This document shows, piece by piece, positions 15,922 to 24,554 of a DNA stretch of 64,000 nucleotides. The notes beneath the pieces were generated by a model. That model did no database searches. It saw only the letters and a list, made by a program, of their open reading frames with translations, and had not been told where the DNA came from. Position 1 is the stretch's first letter, and each line of letters starts with the position of its first letter. The stretch is from Streptomyces zagrosensis (GTDB lineage: Bacteria; Actinomycetota; Actinomycetes; Streptomycetales; Streptomycetaceae). Both the position numbers and the translations under genes were made by a program. The stretch spans positions 1 to 64,000 of the forward strand of contig NZ_JACHJL010000013.1 in the NCBI RefSeq assembly GCF_014203645.1, read 5' to 3'.

Positions 15922-16952
15922 GCAGTCTGCTGGACGGGCTGTCGGCCGAGCAGCGACGCCTCCTGTCGGACGCGCCGCCGGGTGCGGAACTGGCGGCGGC
16001 CCCGATGCTCGCCCAGCTCAGCGATAGGCGGGAGTTCGGCACCGACTGGATCTTTGAACGCAAGCTCGATGGCGTCCGTGCGCTGGCCGTACGGCAGCCG
16101 GGCGCGGAGCCGGTGCGGCTCTTTTCGCGCAGCGGACAGAACATCAACTCCACCTACCCCGAACTGGTCGATGTCCTCGGCGCACAGTCCTGTGCCGACT
16201 TCACCGTGGATGGCGAGATCGTCGCCTTCTCGCACGGGCGCACCGACTTCTCCCGGCTCCAGCGGCGCATGGGGCTCACCGACCCGCGCCGGGCCCTGGC
16301 TACGGGCGTCGCGGTCACCTACTGCCTGTTCGACCTGTTGGCCCTGGACGGGTACCAGACGACCAAGCTGCCGCTGCGGGTCCGCAAGTCGCTGCTGCTT
16401 CGCGCCCTGGACTTCCGGGAGCCGCTGCGGCTGACCACCCATCGCAACCAGGGCGGTCAGGACCTGCTGGACCAGGCGTGTTCGCGCGGCTGGGAGGGCT
16501 TGATCGCCAAGCGGGCACAGGGCCGCTATCGGCCGCGCCGGTCCCCCGACTGGTTGAAGCTCAAGTGCGCGCGCGGCCAGGAGTTCGTCATCGGCGGGTT
16601 CACCGAACCGTCCGGCAGCAGAACCGGCTTCGGTGCGCTGCTGCTCGGCTACTACGAGCACGACCAGTTGCGTTACGCGGGAAAGGTCGGCACCGGTTAC
16701 ACGGAGGCGATGTTGCGCACGGTCCGCGCCCGCCTGGACGACCTGGCCACCACGGCCGCGCCGTTCGCCGACCCGGTACGAGAACGTCATGCCCACTGGG
16801 CCAGACCGGAGCTGGTGGCGCAACTCGCCTTCACCGAGTGGACCCGGGACGGGATGCTGCGCCATCCCCGATTCCTGGGCCTGCGGGAAGACAAGGACCC
16901 GCGGGAGGTGGTCCGCGAGGAGCCCGCGAAGGAACAGCGGATCAGCCGCTGA
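15918..16952 (+). CDS. ATP-dependent DNA ligase (LigD ligase-domain type)
   Basis: A 344-residue ATP-dependent ligase with the nucleotidyltransferase domain plus OB fold. The adenylated lysine is Lys49 in ERKLDGVRAL. Further motifs are SRSGQNI, VDGEIVAF, YCLFDLLALDG, EGLIAKRA and WLKLKC, followed by the OB-fold segment (FVIGGFTEP through AGKVGTGY). It is translationally coupled to the phosphoesterase gene. This is one of two ATP-dependent ligases in the window; the other is at 30309. Confidence 0.92.
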   Translation: MSSLLDGLSAEQRRLLSDAPPGAELAAAPMLAQLSDRREFGTDWIFERKLDGVRALAVRQPGAEPVRLFSRSGQNINSTYPELVDVLGAQSCADFTVDGEIVAFSHGRTDFSRLQRRMGLTDPRRALATGVAVTYCLFDLLALDGYQTTKLPLRVRKSLLLRALDFREPLRLTTHRNQGGQDLLDQACSRGWEGLIAKRAQGRYRPRRSPDWLKLKCARGQEFVIGGFTEPSGSRTGFGALLLGYYEHDQLRYAGKVGTGYTEAMLRTVRARLDDLATTAAPFADPVRERHAHWARPELVAQLAFTEWTRDGMLRHPRFLGLREDKDPREVVREEPAKEQRISR

Positions 16953-17679
16953 GCACCCGGCAAGGGCGTACCGTGGCGCACGGCGGTCACGTAGTTCGCG
17001 CGGCCATCGCCCCAAACATCAGTCGGGCGATCAGTGCCCTGCTCCCTCCGTCGCCCACCGCCTTGCCTGCCTCCGGCGCGTCCTGGCCCATTGTTCCGCC
17101 TCGCTCTCCTGTCGCGCACGGCCCGTCCCTAGCGACGCCGCACCGCAGTCAACTCAGGTAGCTCTAAGTTCTCGCAGTTGCTCATGGCAACGACCATGGG
17201 GACTCAGCGCGTTGCAGTCGGTCCGTACGCCTCCACCACCCGCCCAGCCAGCCATAACCCGCCGCCCTGCCACGCCACGCCGAGGCCCTCCCCCGCTGCC
17301 TCCCTGCGCTGCCTCTTCGCGCTTTTTCTTCGTGCTTTGGCCAAATTTTGCGCTGCCGACGTCCCGCTGCCCTGCACTCCCCCGCGCGTCCGGACCCGAT
17401 ACGGCACGCCATGCGCCGCTTCCTTAGCCGGCACTCCCTCTTCGGCCGCCGCGCCACCGTCCGCGCACCCTTCCCACCTCGGCCGTTCCCGCCGCAGGAA
17501 GATCGAACAAAGTGCCTGTCGTTCCTTGTTCTTCGTCCATGAGTTCGACACCATCAGCCCCGTCAGCACCACCACTCCCATCGCGGCGTTGCCGTCAGCT
17601 CAACCTCCCCACCGTCCCCGTCGTCAAGCACCCACCCCGCGAACATGCCCACGGCCCCACCACCTCACAGGAGAAACGC
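16953..17679. other. Gene-free interval
   Basis: About 730 bp with no ORF of convincing coding bias on either strand. It is pyrimidine-rich on the plus strand, with a T-rich patch around 17325-17350. It probably includes the promoter and leader of the downstream protease. I see no RNA gene in it. Confidence 0.5.
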
Positions 17680-18954
17680 ATGGCGAGAACAACCCTGGCC
17701 ACAGCACTGGCTCTCACTTTGGTCGCGACAGGCGGCACCATCGTGACCTGGTCGGCCAGCGCGTCGCCGGGCCCGGCCACCGACCGGCTGGCACCGCTGC
17801 ACGCCGCGGGGCCCAATGCCATCGATGGCCGCTACATCGTGGTCCTCAAGCAGCCGGCCAAGAGCGCCGCGCAGACCTCGACCGCCAGAGCGCTAACCGC
17901 TCCGAAGGCCACCGCTCAGGAAGCAGGCGGCACCGTACGCCGCGAGTACACCGGTACGCTGCAAGGCTTCTCCGCCGACCTGCCGCCCGCCGCACTCGAT
18001 GAGATACGGCGCGACCCCGCAGTGGCCTATGTGCAGCCCGTACGCATCCATCGGCAGGAGGCGCCAGCCGCCAGCCAGCCGGCGACCAAGGCGACGCAGA
18101 AGCGTGCCCCCTGGCATCTCGACCGGATCGACCAGCGGAAACTGCCGCTGGACACCTCGTACACCCCGAAAGGCGACGCCGCTGGGGTCCCGGTATATGT
18201 GCTGGACTCGGGCATCCGAGCCAGTCACAAGGAGTTCGGTGGGCGCGCCTCCGGCGTGTACTCGGCCATCAAGGACGGCAAGGGCACCAAGGACTGCGCG
18301 AACCACGGCACGTTCGTGGCCAGCCACATCGCCGGCAAGACCTATGGGGTAGCGAAGAAGGCCAAGGTGCGCGCCGTGCGGATCTTGGGGTGCGACAACA
18401 GCGCGACCACCGAGGAGATCATCGACGGCATGAACTGGACGGCACGGCACGCGCCCAAGTCGTCCGTGGTCAATATGAGCATCCAAAGCGCAGACGGCTT
18501 CGCTGACCAGGCGATGGACGACGCGGCCAAGGCGATGATCAACAAGGGCCTCATCCTGGTGTTCATCTCGGGCAACTTCGGTAAGGGCGACTGTCAGAAT
18601 TCGCCCAAGGACCCGCGCGCCGTCACCATGGGCGCCACGACCAAGAAGGACGCCCGAAACACCGGCTCCAATCCATCCAGCTACGGCTCGTGCCTGACCG
18701 CGTTCGCTCCCGGCGCCGGGGTGTCCGGCGCGGGCAAGGACAGCGATACCCATGTGCTCACGGGCTGGAACGGCACGTCGTTCGCCGCTCCGCTGGCAAC
18801 CGGCACCATCGCCATCGCCCTACGCGACAACCCAAAGCTGACGATGGCACAGGCCAAGAAGCTGATCGTGTCCGCGGCGACGCCCGGACGGCTCACGAAC
18901 ATCGGCAAGGGCTCGCCCAACCGGCTGCTGTACGCGGGTAACGCCAAGCGCTGA
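17680..18954 (+). CDS. Secreted subtilisin-family serine protease (S8, proteinase K-like)
   Basis: A 424-residue prepro-protease. A signal peptide (residues 1-28) is followed by an inhibitor-I9 propeptide (about 48-125, with GRYIVVLK and FSADLP). The catalytic domain has Asp176 in YVLDSGI, His209 in NHGTFVASHIAG and Ser367 in GTSFAAP; the oxyanion Asn is in SGNFG. Cysteines at 206, 238, 305 and 338 suggest two disulfides as in proteinase K relatives. ATG 17680 is preceded by AGGAG. The protein is predicted to be exported and self-processed. Confidence 0.93.
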   Translation: MARTTLATALALTLVATGGTIVTWSASASPGPATDRLAPLHAAGPNAIDGRYIVVLKQPAKSAAQTSTARALTAPKATAQEAGGTVRREYTGTLQGFSADLPPAALDEIRRDPAVAYVQPVRIHRQEAPAASQPATKATQKRAPWHLDRIDQRKLPLDTSYTPKGDAAGVPVYVLDSGIRASHKEFGGRASGVYSAIKDGKGTKDCANHGTFVASHIAGKTYGVAKKAKVRAVRILGCDNSATTEEIIDGMNWTARHAPKSSVVNMSIQSADGFADQAMDDAAKAMINKGLILVFISGNFGKGDCQNSPKDPRAVTMGATTKKDARNTGSNPSSYGSCLTAFAPGAGVSGAGKDSDTHVLTGWNGTSFAAPLATGTIAIALRDNPKLTMAQAKKLIVSAATPGRLTNIGKGSPNRLLYAGNAKR

Positions 18955-19173
18955 ATGCCCAACGCCTGAGCCGATCACTGGTCCGGGCCACGAGCCGCGG
19001 GCCGCTGGGGTGCTCGCCTCCGCGCTGGTCAATCGGCACGGAGAGCCCCCAGCGGTCCGCGCGCCACCAGTTGGTGCGGCCGGCTGGCCGCATGGCGAAG
19101 GCCCGGCCGCATGGTGGCGGGGTCGCAGCCCTCCACCTGCGTGCCGTGCGTCCGTCCGCCTGCGCCGCGGCGG

Positions 19174-20232
19174 TTACTTATCGCGGTACGCGACGGCAAC
19201 CGCCATCGCCGACAGTTCCTCGCGCCACTCCTGTGGCAACGGTGCGGCTGCCAGCGCCTCGCGGGCTCGGGCCACCAACGCGTCGATGCGGCGCTCGATC
19301 TCGGCGCGTACGTCGATGGCCGCCATCTCCGCGCGGAGCACCGCCTCGTCCCCGCCGGCAGCCACCAACTCCCGTACGCGCTCGCTGCGTCGCACGGCCA
19401 GGCTCGTCAGGAGGGTCATCTTGTTGTTTTCGGCATCGGCACCCACCGGTTTGCCCGCCACGTTCGCGTCGCCGAAGGCGTCGATCAGGTCGTCGCGGAG
19501 CTGGAACGCCTCGCCCAGGGCCGTGCCGTACTCCTCGAACGTCGCGGCGAGCGTGGTGTTTCCGACGATGGCAGCGCCGAGTTCGAGCGGGCGACGGATG
19601 CTGTAGCGGCCAGACTTGGCGTTGGCGATGTACTCCGAAAGCCGTGGATCGGCGATTCCCTCGGCGGCCACGGCGACGTCCAGGTGCTGGCCGACGATCA
19701 TTTCGGTGACCAGTTCGCCCCACACCCGCCGGGCCTGGGTGGGCAGTTCCTGGGCGAGCCGCATCGCGTAAGAGAACGCCAGGTCACCGGCGAGGACGGC
19801 GACACCTTCGCCGTATCGGCGGGCCTCGCCACGCCAGCCCAGGGTCCGGTGCTGCTCCATGGCGCGCACTTGGGTGGTGGGCTCACCGCGGCGCAGCGGC
19901 GAGGCATCGATGACGTCATCGTGGATGAGGGCGAAGGCGTGCAGCAGCTCGACGGCGGCAGCTGCCTCCACTACCCGTGCATCGGTCGGGTCGCCGCCAG
20001 CGGCGAGGAATCCAGCAGCGCAGAAGGAAGGTCGCAGCCGCTTGCCCCCCGCGCGCACCAGTTGGCCGACGCTGTCTACGGGCGCGGTGGCGCGCGCGTC
20101 CACGCCGGCCCACAACGCGTGTTCGGCGGTGAGCAGAGCGCTCAAGCGGGTTTCGGTGCGGGTGAGAATGCGGGCCCTGGCCTGTGCGCCGCGGCCTGTG
20201 GTGGCCACGGGTGCCATCGGTGACACGGTCAT
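19174..20232 (-). CDS. Polyprenyl diphosphate synthase (trans-isoprenyl)
   Basis: A 352-residue trans-prenyltransferase condensing isopentenyl diphosphate with allylic diphosphates. The first Asp-rich motif is in LIHDDVIDASPLRRG and the second in QLRDDLIDAFGD; the GGKRLRP motif for substrate binding is at the N-terminal part. Phe sits five residues before the first motif, which would favour a medium chain length (FPP to GGPP), but this is not decisive. No terpene cyclase or phytoene synthase is adjacent. It ends in a TAA stop, unusual here. Confidence 0.9.
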   Translation of the reverse strand: MTVSPMAPVATTGRGAQARARILTRTETRLSALLTAEHALWAGVDARATAPVDSVGQLVRAGGKRLRPSFCAAGFLAAGGDPTDARVVEAAAAVELLHAFALIHDDVIDASPLRRGEPTTQVRAMEQHRTLGWRGEARRYGEGVAVLAGDLAFSYAMRLAQELPTQARRVWGELVTEMIVGQHLDVAVAAEGIADPRLSEYIANAKSGRYSIRRPLELGAAIVGNTTLAATFEEYGTALGEAFQLRDDLIDAFGDANVAGKPVGADAENNKMTLLTSLAVRRSERVRELVAAGGDEAVLRAEMAAIDVRAEIERRIDALVARAREALAAAPLPQEWREELSAMAVAVAYRDK

Positions 20233-21147
20233 GTGTGCGGTTCCTCTCTGCGATCACCGGTGTGGCCGACCGGCGGCACGTGACCCGCGCTGTGCGGGCG
20301 CTATGGCCGTCCGGACGCCTCGGACAGCGGAGCGGCGGCCGAGGGGCGCACGCGGGCGGAGGCAACCATGGGTGCACGCACCCCGCCGTATCCGCACTGC
20401 CCCCGACCACTCGCCGCGGGAAATCAGTGAAGACCGTGCCGCATCGGGTAGCGGGTCACCGGTGAATTGGCAGGACGCAGTCTCCCCGTGATCGGATGCG
20501 CAGGCACGACGGACGTCCGGCGCCGTTTCGGCCATGCCGCCCGCCCACCGCACTTCGGCGCAAATTCCCGTTGTCCGGCAAACCTGAGTCCTCTTCGGGT
20601 GCCCATAATGCGGAAAGCCCCCCCGGCTTGGAAGTCACAAACGCTATCCACCATCAACGGTGGACAACATGCCGGTCAAGATGGCGTGTCCGGACAGAAT
20701 ACGAAGGGACGAAAAACCGCATAACTCTGTCTCAGAGTGTCATGTGGGTCGCTTAAACTGCCATTTCCTTGCCTATGGATTGCTATCTCTGTGCTACCCA
20801 TGCACGGCTTTTTCGAATACAGGTACGACACATCGAGAGGCGCCCGCGGAAGTGTGCGGGGAAATATATCTAGCGACTTCGGACAGCGGCGACATCGGCA
20901 TCAGCAGACCTGTCCCGCTGCACTGGCTCGCCACTATGTCGGAAAGCCACCGTGCCGGATCGTCTCGATGCCCGATCAACTCGATGCTGGATCGCCTCGG
21001 TGCCGGTGCGCCATCGTGGGCTGCGGCCGAGTGAGGCCGTGGACATCCGCTGACGGGCGGCCGAGCTCAACGGGTCGCTCCCGGCTGCGATCGACCGGGG
21101 CTGGTCACGGGTGCGTGCCTGCTGTGGCACGCACCCGCGAGCGATGT
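20233..21147. other. Gene-free interval with lower GC and short repeats
   Basis: About 915 bp without a convincing gene. The segment from about 20580 to 20900 is clearly more AT-rich than its surroundings. It holds a perfect inverted repeat at 20724-20738 (ACTCTG-TCT-CAGAGT), a small hairpin at 20647-20664 (TCCACC/GGTGGA), and three 16-bp direct repeats at 20957-21004. The left end probably carries the promoter of the prenyl synthase. Confidence 0.55.
20957..21004. repeat. Three degenerate 16-bp direct repeats
   Basis: Three consecutive units: GGATCGTCTCGATGCC, CGATCAACTCGATGCT and GGATCGCCTCGGTGCC. They share a (G/C)GATC-n-n-CTCG(A/G)TGC(C/T) consensus. They lie 144 bp downstream of the small gene at 21148. 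Confidence 0.6.
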
Positions 21148-21381
21148 TCAGGTCAGCAGCCGCAGCAGGTGCGCGCAGGCGGCTTCCTCACTGTCGTGGA
21201 CGAGGATGACCTGGTGCGTGCCTCGCTCGTACGCGCCCACCTCCCACCGTCCGTTATCAGCGGCCCGCACATAGAGATGATCGACGGGGGTGGGGACCGG
21301 CTCGTGGACACCCTCGATCCAGTAGTAACCGTCTGCCACCTGCGCCGCGCGCAGGGCGGCGCGCAGCGCACGGCGCTCCAT
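21148..21381 (-). CDS. Small protein paired with TNT NADase (candidate immunity factor)
   Basis: A 77-residue soluble protein beginning MERRALRAALRAAQ. Charged helices at each end flank a beta-rich centre (DHLYVRAADNGRWEVGAYERG). It starts 6 bp after the stop of the upstream TNT-domain gene on the same strand, so the two form an operon. No family is recognised with certainty. The placement matches the toxin-then-immunity order, so it may bind the TNT domain inside the cell. Alternatively it is just a co-expressed orphan. Its size is much smaller than the Mycobacterium tuberculosis IFT antitoxin. Confidence 0.6.
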   Translation of the reverse strand: MERRALRAALRAAQVADGYYWIEGVHEPVPTPVDHLYVRAADNGRWEVGAYERGTHQVILVHDSEEAACAHLLRLLT

Positions 21382-21387
21382 CGTCGG

Positions 21388-22095
21388 CTACCGCCTGGCC
21401 TGGGCGAGGTAGCCGTTGTCCAGCAGCCACTTCACGTTCAACCGCTGCTCCTGGCCTGGGTTGAGGAACACCGGGTCAAGCTTGATCTGCTGGCCACCGC
21501 CCGGCTGTTCGAACCAGGGCGCGATGCTGCCCTGCCAGACGGTGAACTTCTTGGTGACGGTGTAGACGCGGTAGTCGCAAGGGAAGGCGGCATCGCGAGT
21601 GTTCAGGTTCTGTGGCGGCAGGGCACGCTTGGCGTACCGGTCGCCGGCTGGCGCGAGGTAGCCGCCGTACTCCGAGCCGAATCTGTCGAGCCGCTGTCCC
21701 GGCCGCAGCTGCTTGGGCTTCTTGTCGATTTCGCCGTTGACCTGGGCGAAGCCGTCGTTGGGCGGGTACTTCCAGCCACCCTTGTCCGCCGGCCCCTCCC
21801 AGTATTTCTTCAAGAATGCGTCCGAGGAGAGCCTGCCGGTGCGCTGGTATCCGAGGAGCAGCGGCCCAACGGGCCTGTTCCACAGCTTCGGTAGCCGCTT
21901 CGGGCCCAGCCGCGCGTCATCGTGGTACGCATCGGTGCACGGCTCCCGCCACTGCGTGCCGGTGGTGGCCGTCGTGGCGGATCGCTTGTTCAGCGCCTTG
22001 TCTGGTGCCGGCTGTGCCGCGCTGGCGGTGGCGGGCATCACCACCACGATCGCGGCAGTGCTCAGCGCGCTGGCTATGGCGCCTATGCGATTCAT
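21388..22095 (-). CDS. Secreted TNT-domain NAD(+) glycohydrolase
   Basis: A 235-residue protein with a Sec signal peptide (about 1-27, ending TASAA). Its C-terminal domain is of the TNT type, the NAD(P)-hydrolysing toxin domain of Mycobacterium tuberculosis CpnT. Family blocks are clear: LDRFGSEYGGYLAPAG, RYAKRALPPQNLNT, VTKKFTVWQGSIAPWFEQPGGGQQ and LNVKWLLDNGYL. The Gln in PGGGQQ is probably the essential glutamine of the family (inference). The N-terminal 100 residues hold two cysteines and a WREPCTDAY motif also seen in exported fungal and bacterial relatives. It is exported, so it could act on external NAD or on other cells. Confidence 0.88.
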   Translation of the reverse strand: MNRIGAIASALSTAAIVVVMPATASAAQPAPDKALNKRSATTATTGTQWREPCTDAYHDDARLGPKRLPKLWNRPVGPLLLGYQRTGRLSSDAFLKKYWEGPADKGGWKYPPNDGFAQVNGEIDKKPKQLRPGQRLDRFGSEYGGYLAPAGDRYAKRALPPQNLNTRDAAFPCDYRVYTVTKKFTVWQGSIAPWFEQPGGGQQIKLDPVFLNPGQEQRLNVKWLLDNGYLAQARR

Positions 22096-22387
22096 CCAGA
22101 TCTCCTCACGTACCGACTGGCTGACTGATCGTCAAGCTCGACCGCATCGTAAAGGATCAGCGGCGAAGGGCGGTTGACGAGCTGACGACTGTGCGCTGAA
22201 CACAGTGCGGTATGGACAAATGTCGCCCTTTTGATCCGTTTTATCTCCGCCTCATGGTGGAGGGCCACCCCCCGCCGGTCGGCTGCTCCTGCTCGTCCCA
22301 TGGTCCCGCCTTGCCATCGCCGCTCAACCCGGGACGCCCCTCACGGCTCTAGCCCTACGGCAACCCAACTTGACGAAGGGGCGCACT
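22096..22387. promoter_or_regulatory. Divergent promoter region for TNT and PAD genes
   Basis: These 292 bp separate two divergent genes for exported proteins. The region is comparatively AT-rich near 22205-22245 and holds no ORF of note. Both promoters must lie here, but I cannot fix the -35/-10 elements with confidence. Confidence 0.4.
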
Positions 22388-24349
22388 GTGCGTTTGAGCC
22401 ATTCCGGACGAACCGTTCTCGCCATCGCGCTGGCCGGCGCCGTCACCGTACCGGTGGCGCCGGCATTCGCGGCGGCCAAGCAGCCCGCGGCTGACCTGCG
22501 GGCGGATGTGAACCGCGACGGCACGGTGGATGTGCGCGGCGGTACGGATACCGCCGGCGAGGACTCCTGGACCACCGGTCGCGGAGCGGTCTTCCTACCG
22601 AACATCGACGACGATTCCCGCCGCTGCCCCACCAAGGGCCCCGGCGGCAAACCTTTGAACGATCGACAGTTGGCCGCGTGCAACGACGCGGCCGATACCA
22701 AGGTCAATGGGACGGCCGACGCGGCGGACCTCGCCCGGCTACGTACGGTGCCTGTGCAGGGTCTGGCGTCGGGCGGTTACGGCACGGCCACGATCACCGG
22801 GGCCGGGGCCAAGCACGCGCGGCTGTTCATCCACCGTGTCGGCAACGGCGGTTGGCAACCGGTCACCGCGAAGACCAAGCTCACCGCTGCCGAACTGCGC
22901 ACCGGTGTCGAACTGGGCATGGAGGGCACCGATGTGGTGCGCGACAGCAAGGTCTGGGACGGCCGCGCGGTGGTCAAACTGACGGTGCACTCCGGCGGAA
23001 AGTCCGCATCCGATGACGTCACCTTGAAGGTGGCCCCACTGCTCACCCACCACCACCTGCAAAACGCGCAGGAGGTGCTGGTCACCAAGATGGACGAGGG
23101 CAGCGAGTACGGCCGCCAGCAGAGCAAGTTCGTCAAGGACTTGGGCACCGAGGTGAAGCGGGCGGGCATCAGCAAGCCCCTGGTCACCTTCACCAAGTAC
23201 GGCGACCCCTGGGCCCAGGACTTCGTTGAGCCCGGCTATGTGAGCATGGCAGGGCCCGGTGGGCGGCAGCACGCGATGCGGGTCATGCTGCGCTCGGCGC
23301 AGCCGGACCGCGAGTCGGGCCGGGAACTGTTCGAGAAGCTGCGCGGTCCCGGCACCGGGGTCGTCCAGGTCACCAAGGTGCGCGACAGCGAGGAGCACAC
23401 CCTCAACTCCACTGGAAACCTGGAGACCATCCCCCCGTACGCACACGATGGGCGGTCCTATCCGGCCGGGCGGATCATCATGGGCCAGCGGGTGGACAGC
23501 AACTCCAAACCCGCCGCTGCCATGCGCACCCTGCTCACCTCGCAGGGCATGCAGGACCCGCTGCTCCTAGACACCTCCTGGCTGCACGTCGGGCATGTGG
23601 ACGAGTTCGTGCAGTTCCTGCCCGCGAATACGCCGCGCGGCTGGCGGATCGGCATCGCCGACCCGCAGGGCGGACTGAAGCTGCTGCGCGATGCGCAGCA
23701 GGCCGGGCACGGAAAGACCCGGGTGTTCTCCGTGCCCGACGCGAAGGAGACGCCCGCGCCGAAGGAGACGATCGACCAGGCGCTCGCATCCAAAGAACTC
23801 CGCGCGGACAACGAACTCGCCGCGCGGCGAATAGCCACCAACCTGGAAACCCTGAAGCGTGCGACGGGCGTCACCGACGCCGAGGTCATACGGGTGCCCG
23901 CGCTCTACACCCGGGGCACCGACGAGGGGGCTGACGGTGACCGCACGCCCACGCTGAAGCGGCTGGGCTCCAGCACGGTGCCCGACGCGGTGGGCAAACA
24001 CGGTCAGTTGGCTGGCCTGCCCGACGCCGGGACCGACGGAGCGACGAAGACCGCTGGCCCGTCCGCCAAGGCAACCACCATGACCAGTGCGTACGTTCCG
24101 GGGGCTGTCAACGGTGTGGTGCTGGCCCGGGACCGCTACCTGGCGCCCAAACAGTGGGGCCCGGTCATCGGCGGCAAGGACATCTTCACCACGGCGGTCA
24201 CCACGGCGTACGGCCGAGCGGGCATGAAGGTCGCGTACATCGACGACTGGTACACGTACCACCTGGGCATGGGTGAGGTGCACTGTGGCACCAACACTTT
24301 GCGCGATGTCTCGGCCCCATGGTGGAAGGGCGTGGGCGGCCCCAGCTAA
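22388..24349 (+). CDS. Secreted protein-arginine deiminase (PAD family)
   Basis: A 653-residue exported enzyme predicted to convert peptidyl-arginine to citrulline in a Ca-dependent way. All four catalytic residues of the PAD family are visible, numbered from the TTG at 22370: Asp284 (DPWAQDF), His409 and Asp411 (LHVGHVDEF), and Cys639 (EVHCGTN). The signal peptide ends near PAFAAA. A Ca-loop-like DVNRDGTVDV follows and then a beta-rich middle domain, as in vertebrate PADs. GTG 22388 has AAGGGG upstream; TTG 22370 would add six residues. It is divergent from the TNT gene. Confidence 0.92.
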   Translation: MRLSHSGRTVLAIALAGAVTVPVAPAFAAAKQPAADLRADVNRDGTVDVRGGTDTAGEDSWTTGRGAVFLPNIDDDSRRCPTKGPGGKPLNDRQLAACNDAADTKVNGTADAADLARLRTVPVQGLASGGYGTATITGAGAKHARLFIHRVGNGGWQPVTAKTKLTAAELRTGVELGMEGTDVVRDSKVWDGRAVVKLTVHSGGKSASDDVTLKVAPLLTHHHLQNAQEVLVTKMDEGSEYGRQQSKFVKDLGTEVKRAGISKPLVTFTKYGDPWAQDFVEPGYVSMAGPGGRQHAMRVMLRSAQPDRESGRELFEKLRGPGTGVVQVTKVRDSEEHTLNSTGNLETIPPYAHDGRSYPAGRIIMGQRVDSNSKPAAAMRTLLTSQGMQDPLLLDTSWLHVGHVDEFVQFLPANTPRGWRIGIADPQGGLKLLRDAQQAGHGKTRVFSVPDAKETPAPKETIDQALASKELRADNELAARRIATNLETLKRATGVTDAEVIRVPALYTRGTDEGADGDRTPTLKRLGSSTVPDAVGKHGQLAGLPDAGTDGATKTAGPSAKATTMTSAYVPGAVNGVVLARDRYLAPKQWGPVIGGKDIFTTAVTTAYGRAGMKVAYIDDWYTYHLGMGEVHCGTNTLRDVSAPWWKGVGGPS

Positions 24350-24418
24350 TCCGGCACCGCCAAGGCACCGCGGACACGTGCCGCCGCCGCTTTCCGGCAC
24401 CGGCCGGTAGGAGGCGCG

Positions 24419-24448
24419 CCCGGCCGACGCGATCATGCGCCGGCCGGG
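24419..24448. terminator. Possible terminator hairpin
   Basis: CCCGGCCG at 24419-24426 pairs with CGGCCGGG at 24441-24448 around a 14-nt loop. It lies between two convergent genes ending at 24349 and 24555. Confidence 0.4.
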
Positions 24449-24554
24449 CAACTGCCGGTGAGGCCGCCTTGGCCCCGCGGCCATAACAGTCGTGGTGAGT
24501 TGCCCCGCCCTGTGTGACCCTTCGCGGCACCAACAGCGGGCGATAGTACGGCTG

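Noticed and set aside
17178..17679. Plus-strand frames in the interval before the subtilisin
   Set aside because: Pro/Ser/Arg-rich translations with no start signal or family; the signal peptide of the protease starts only at 17680.
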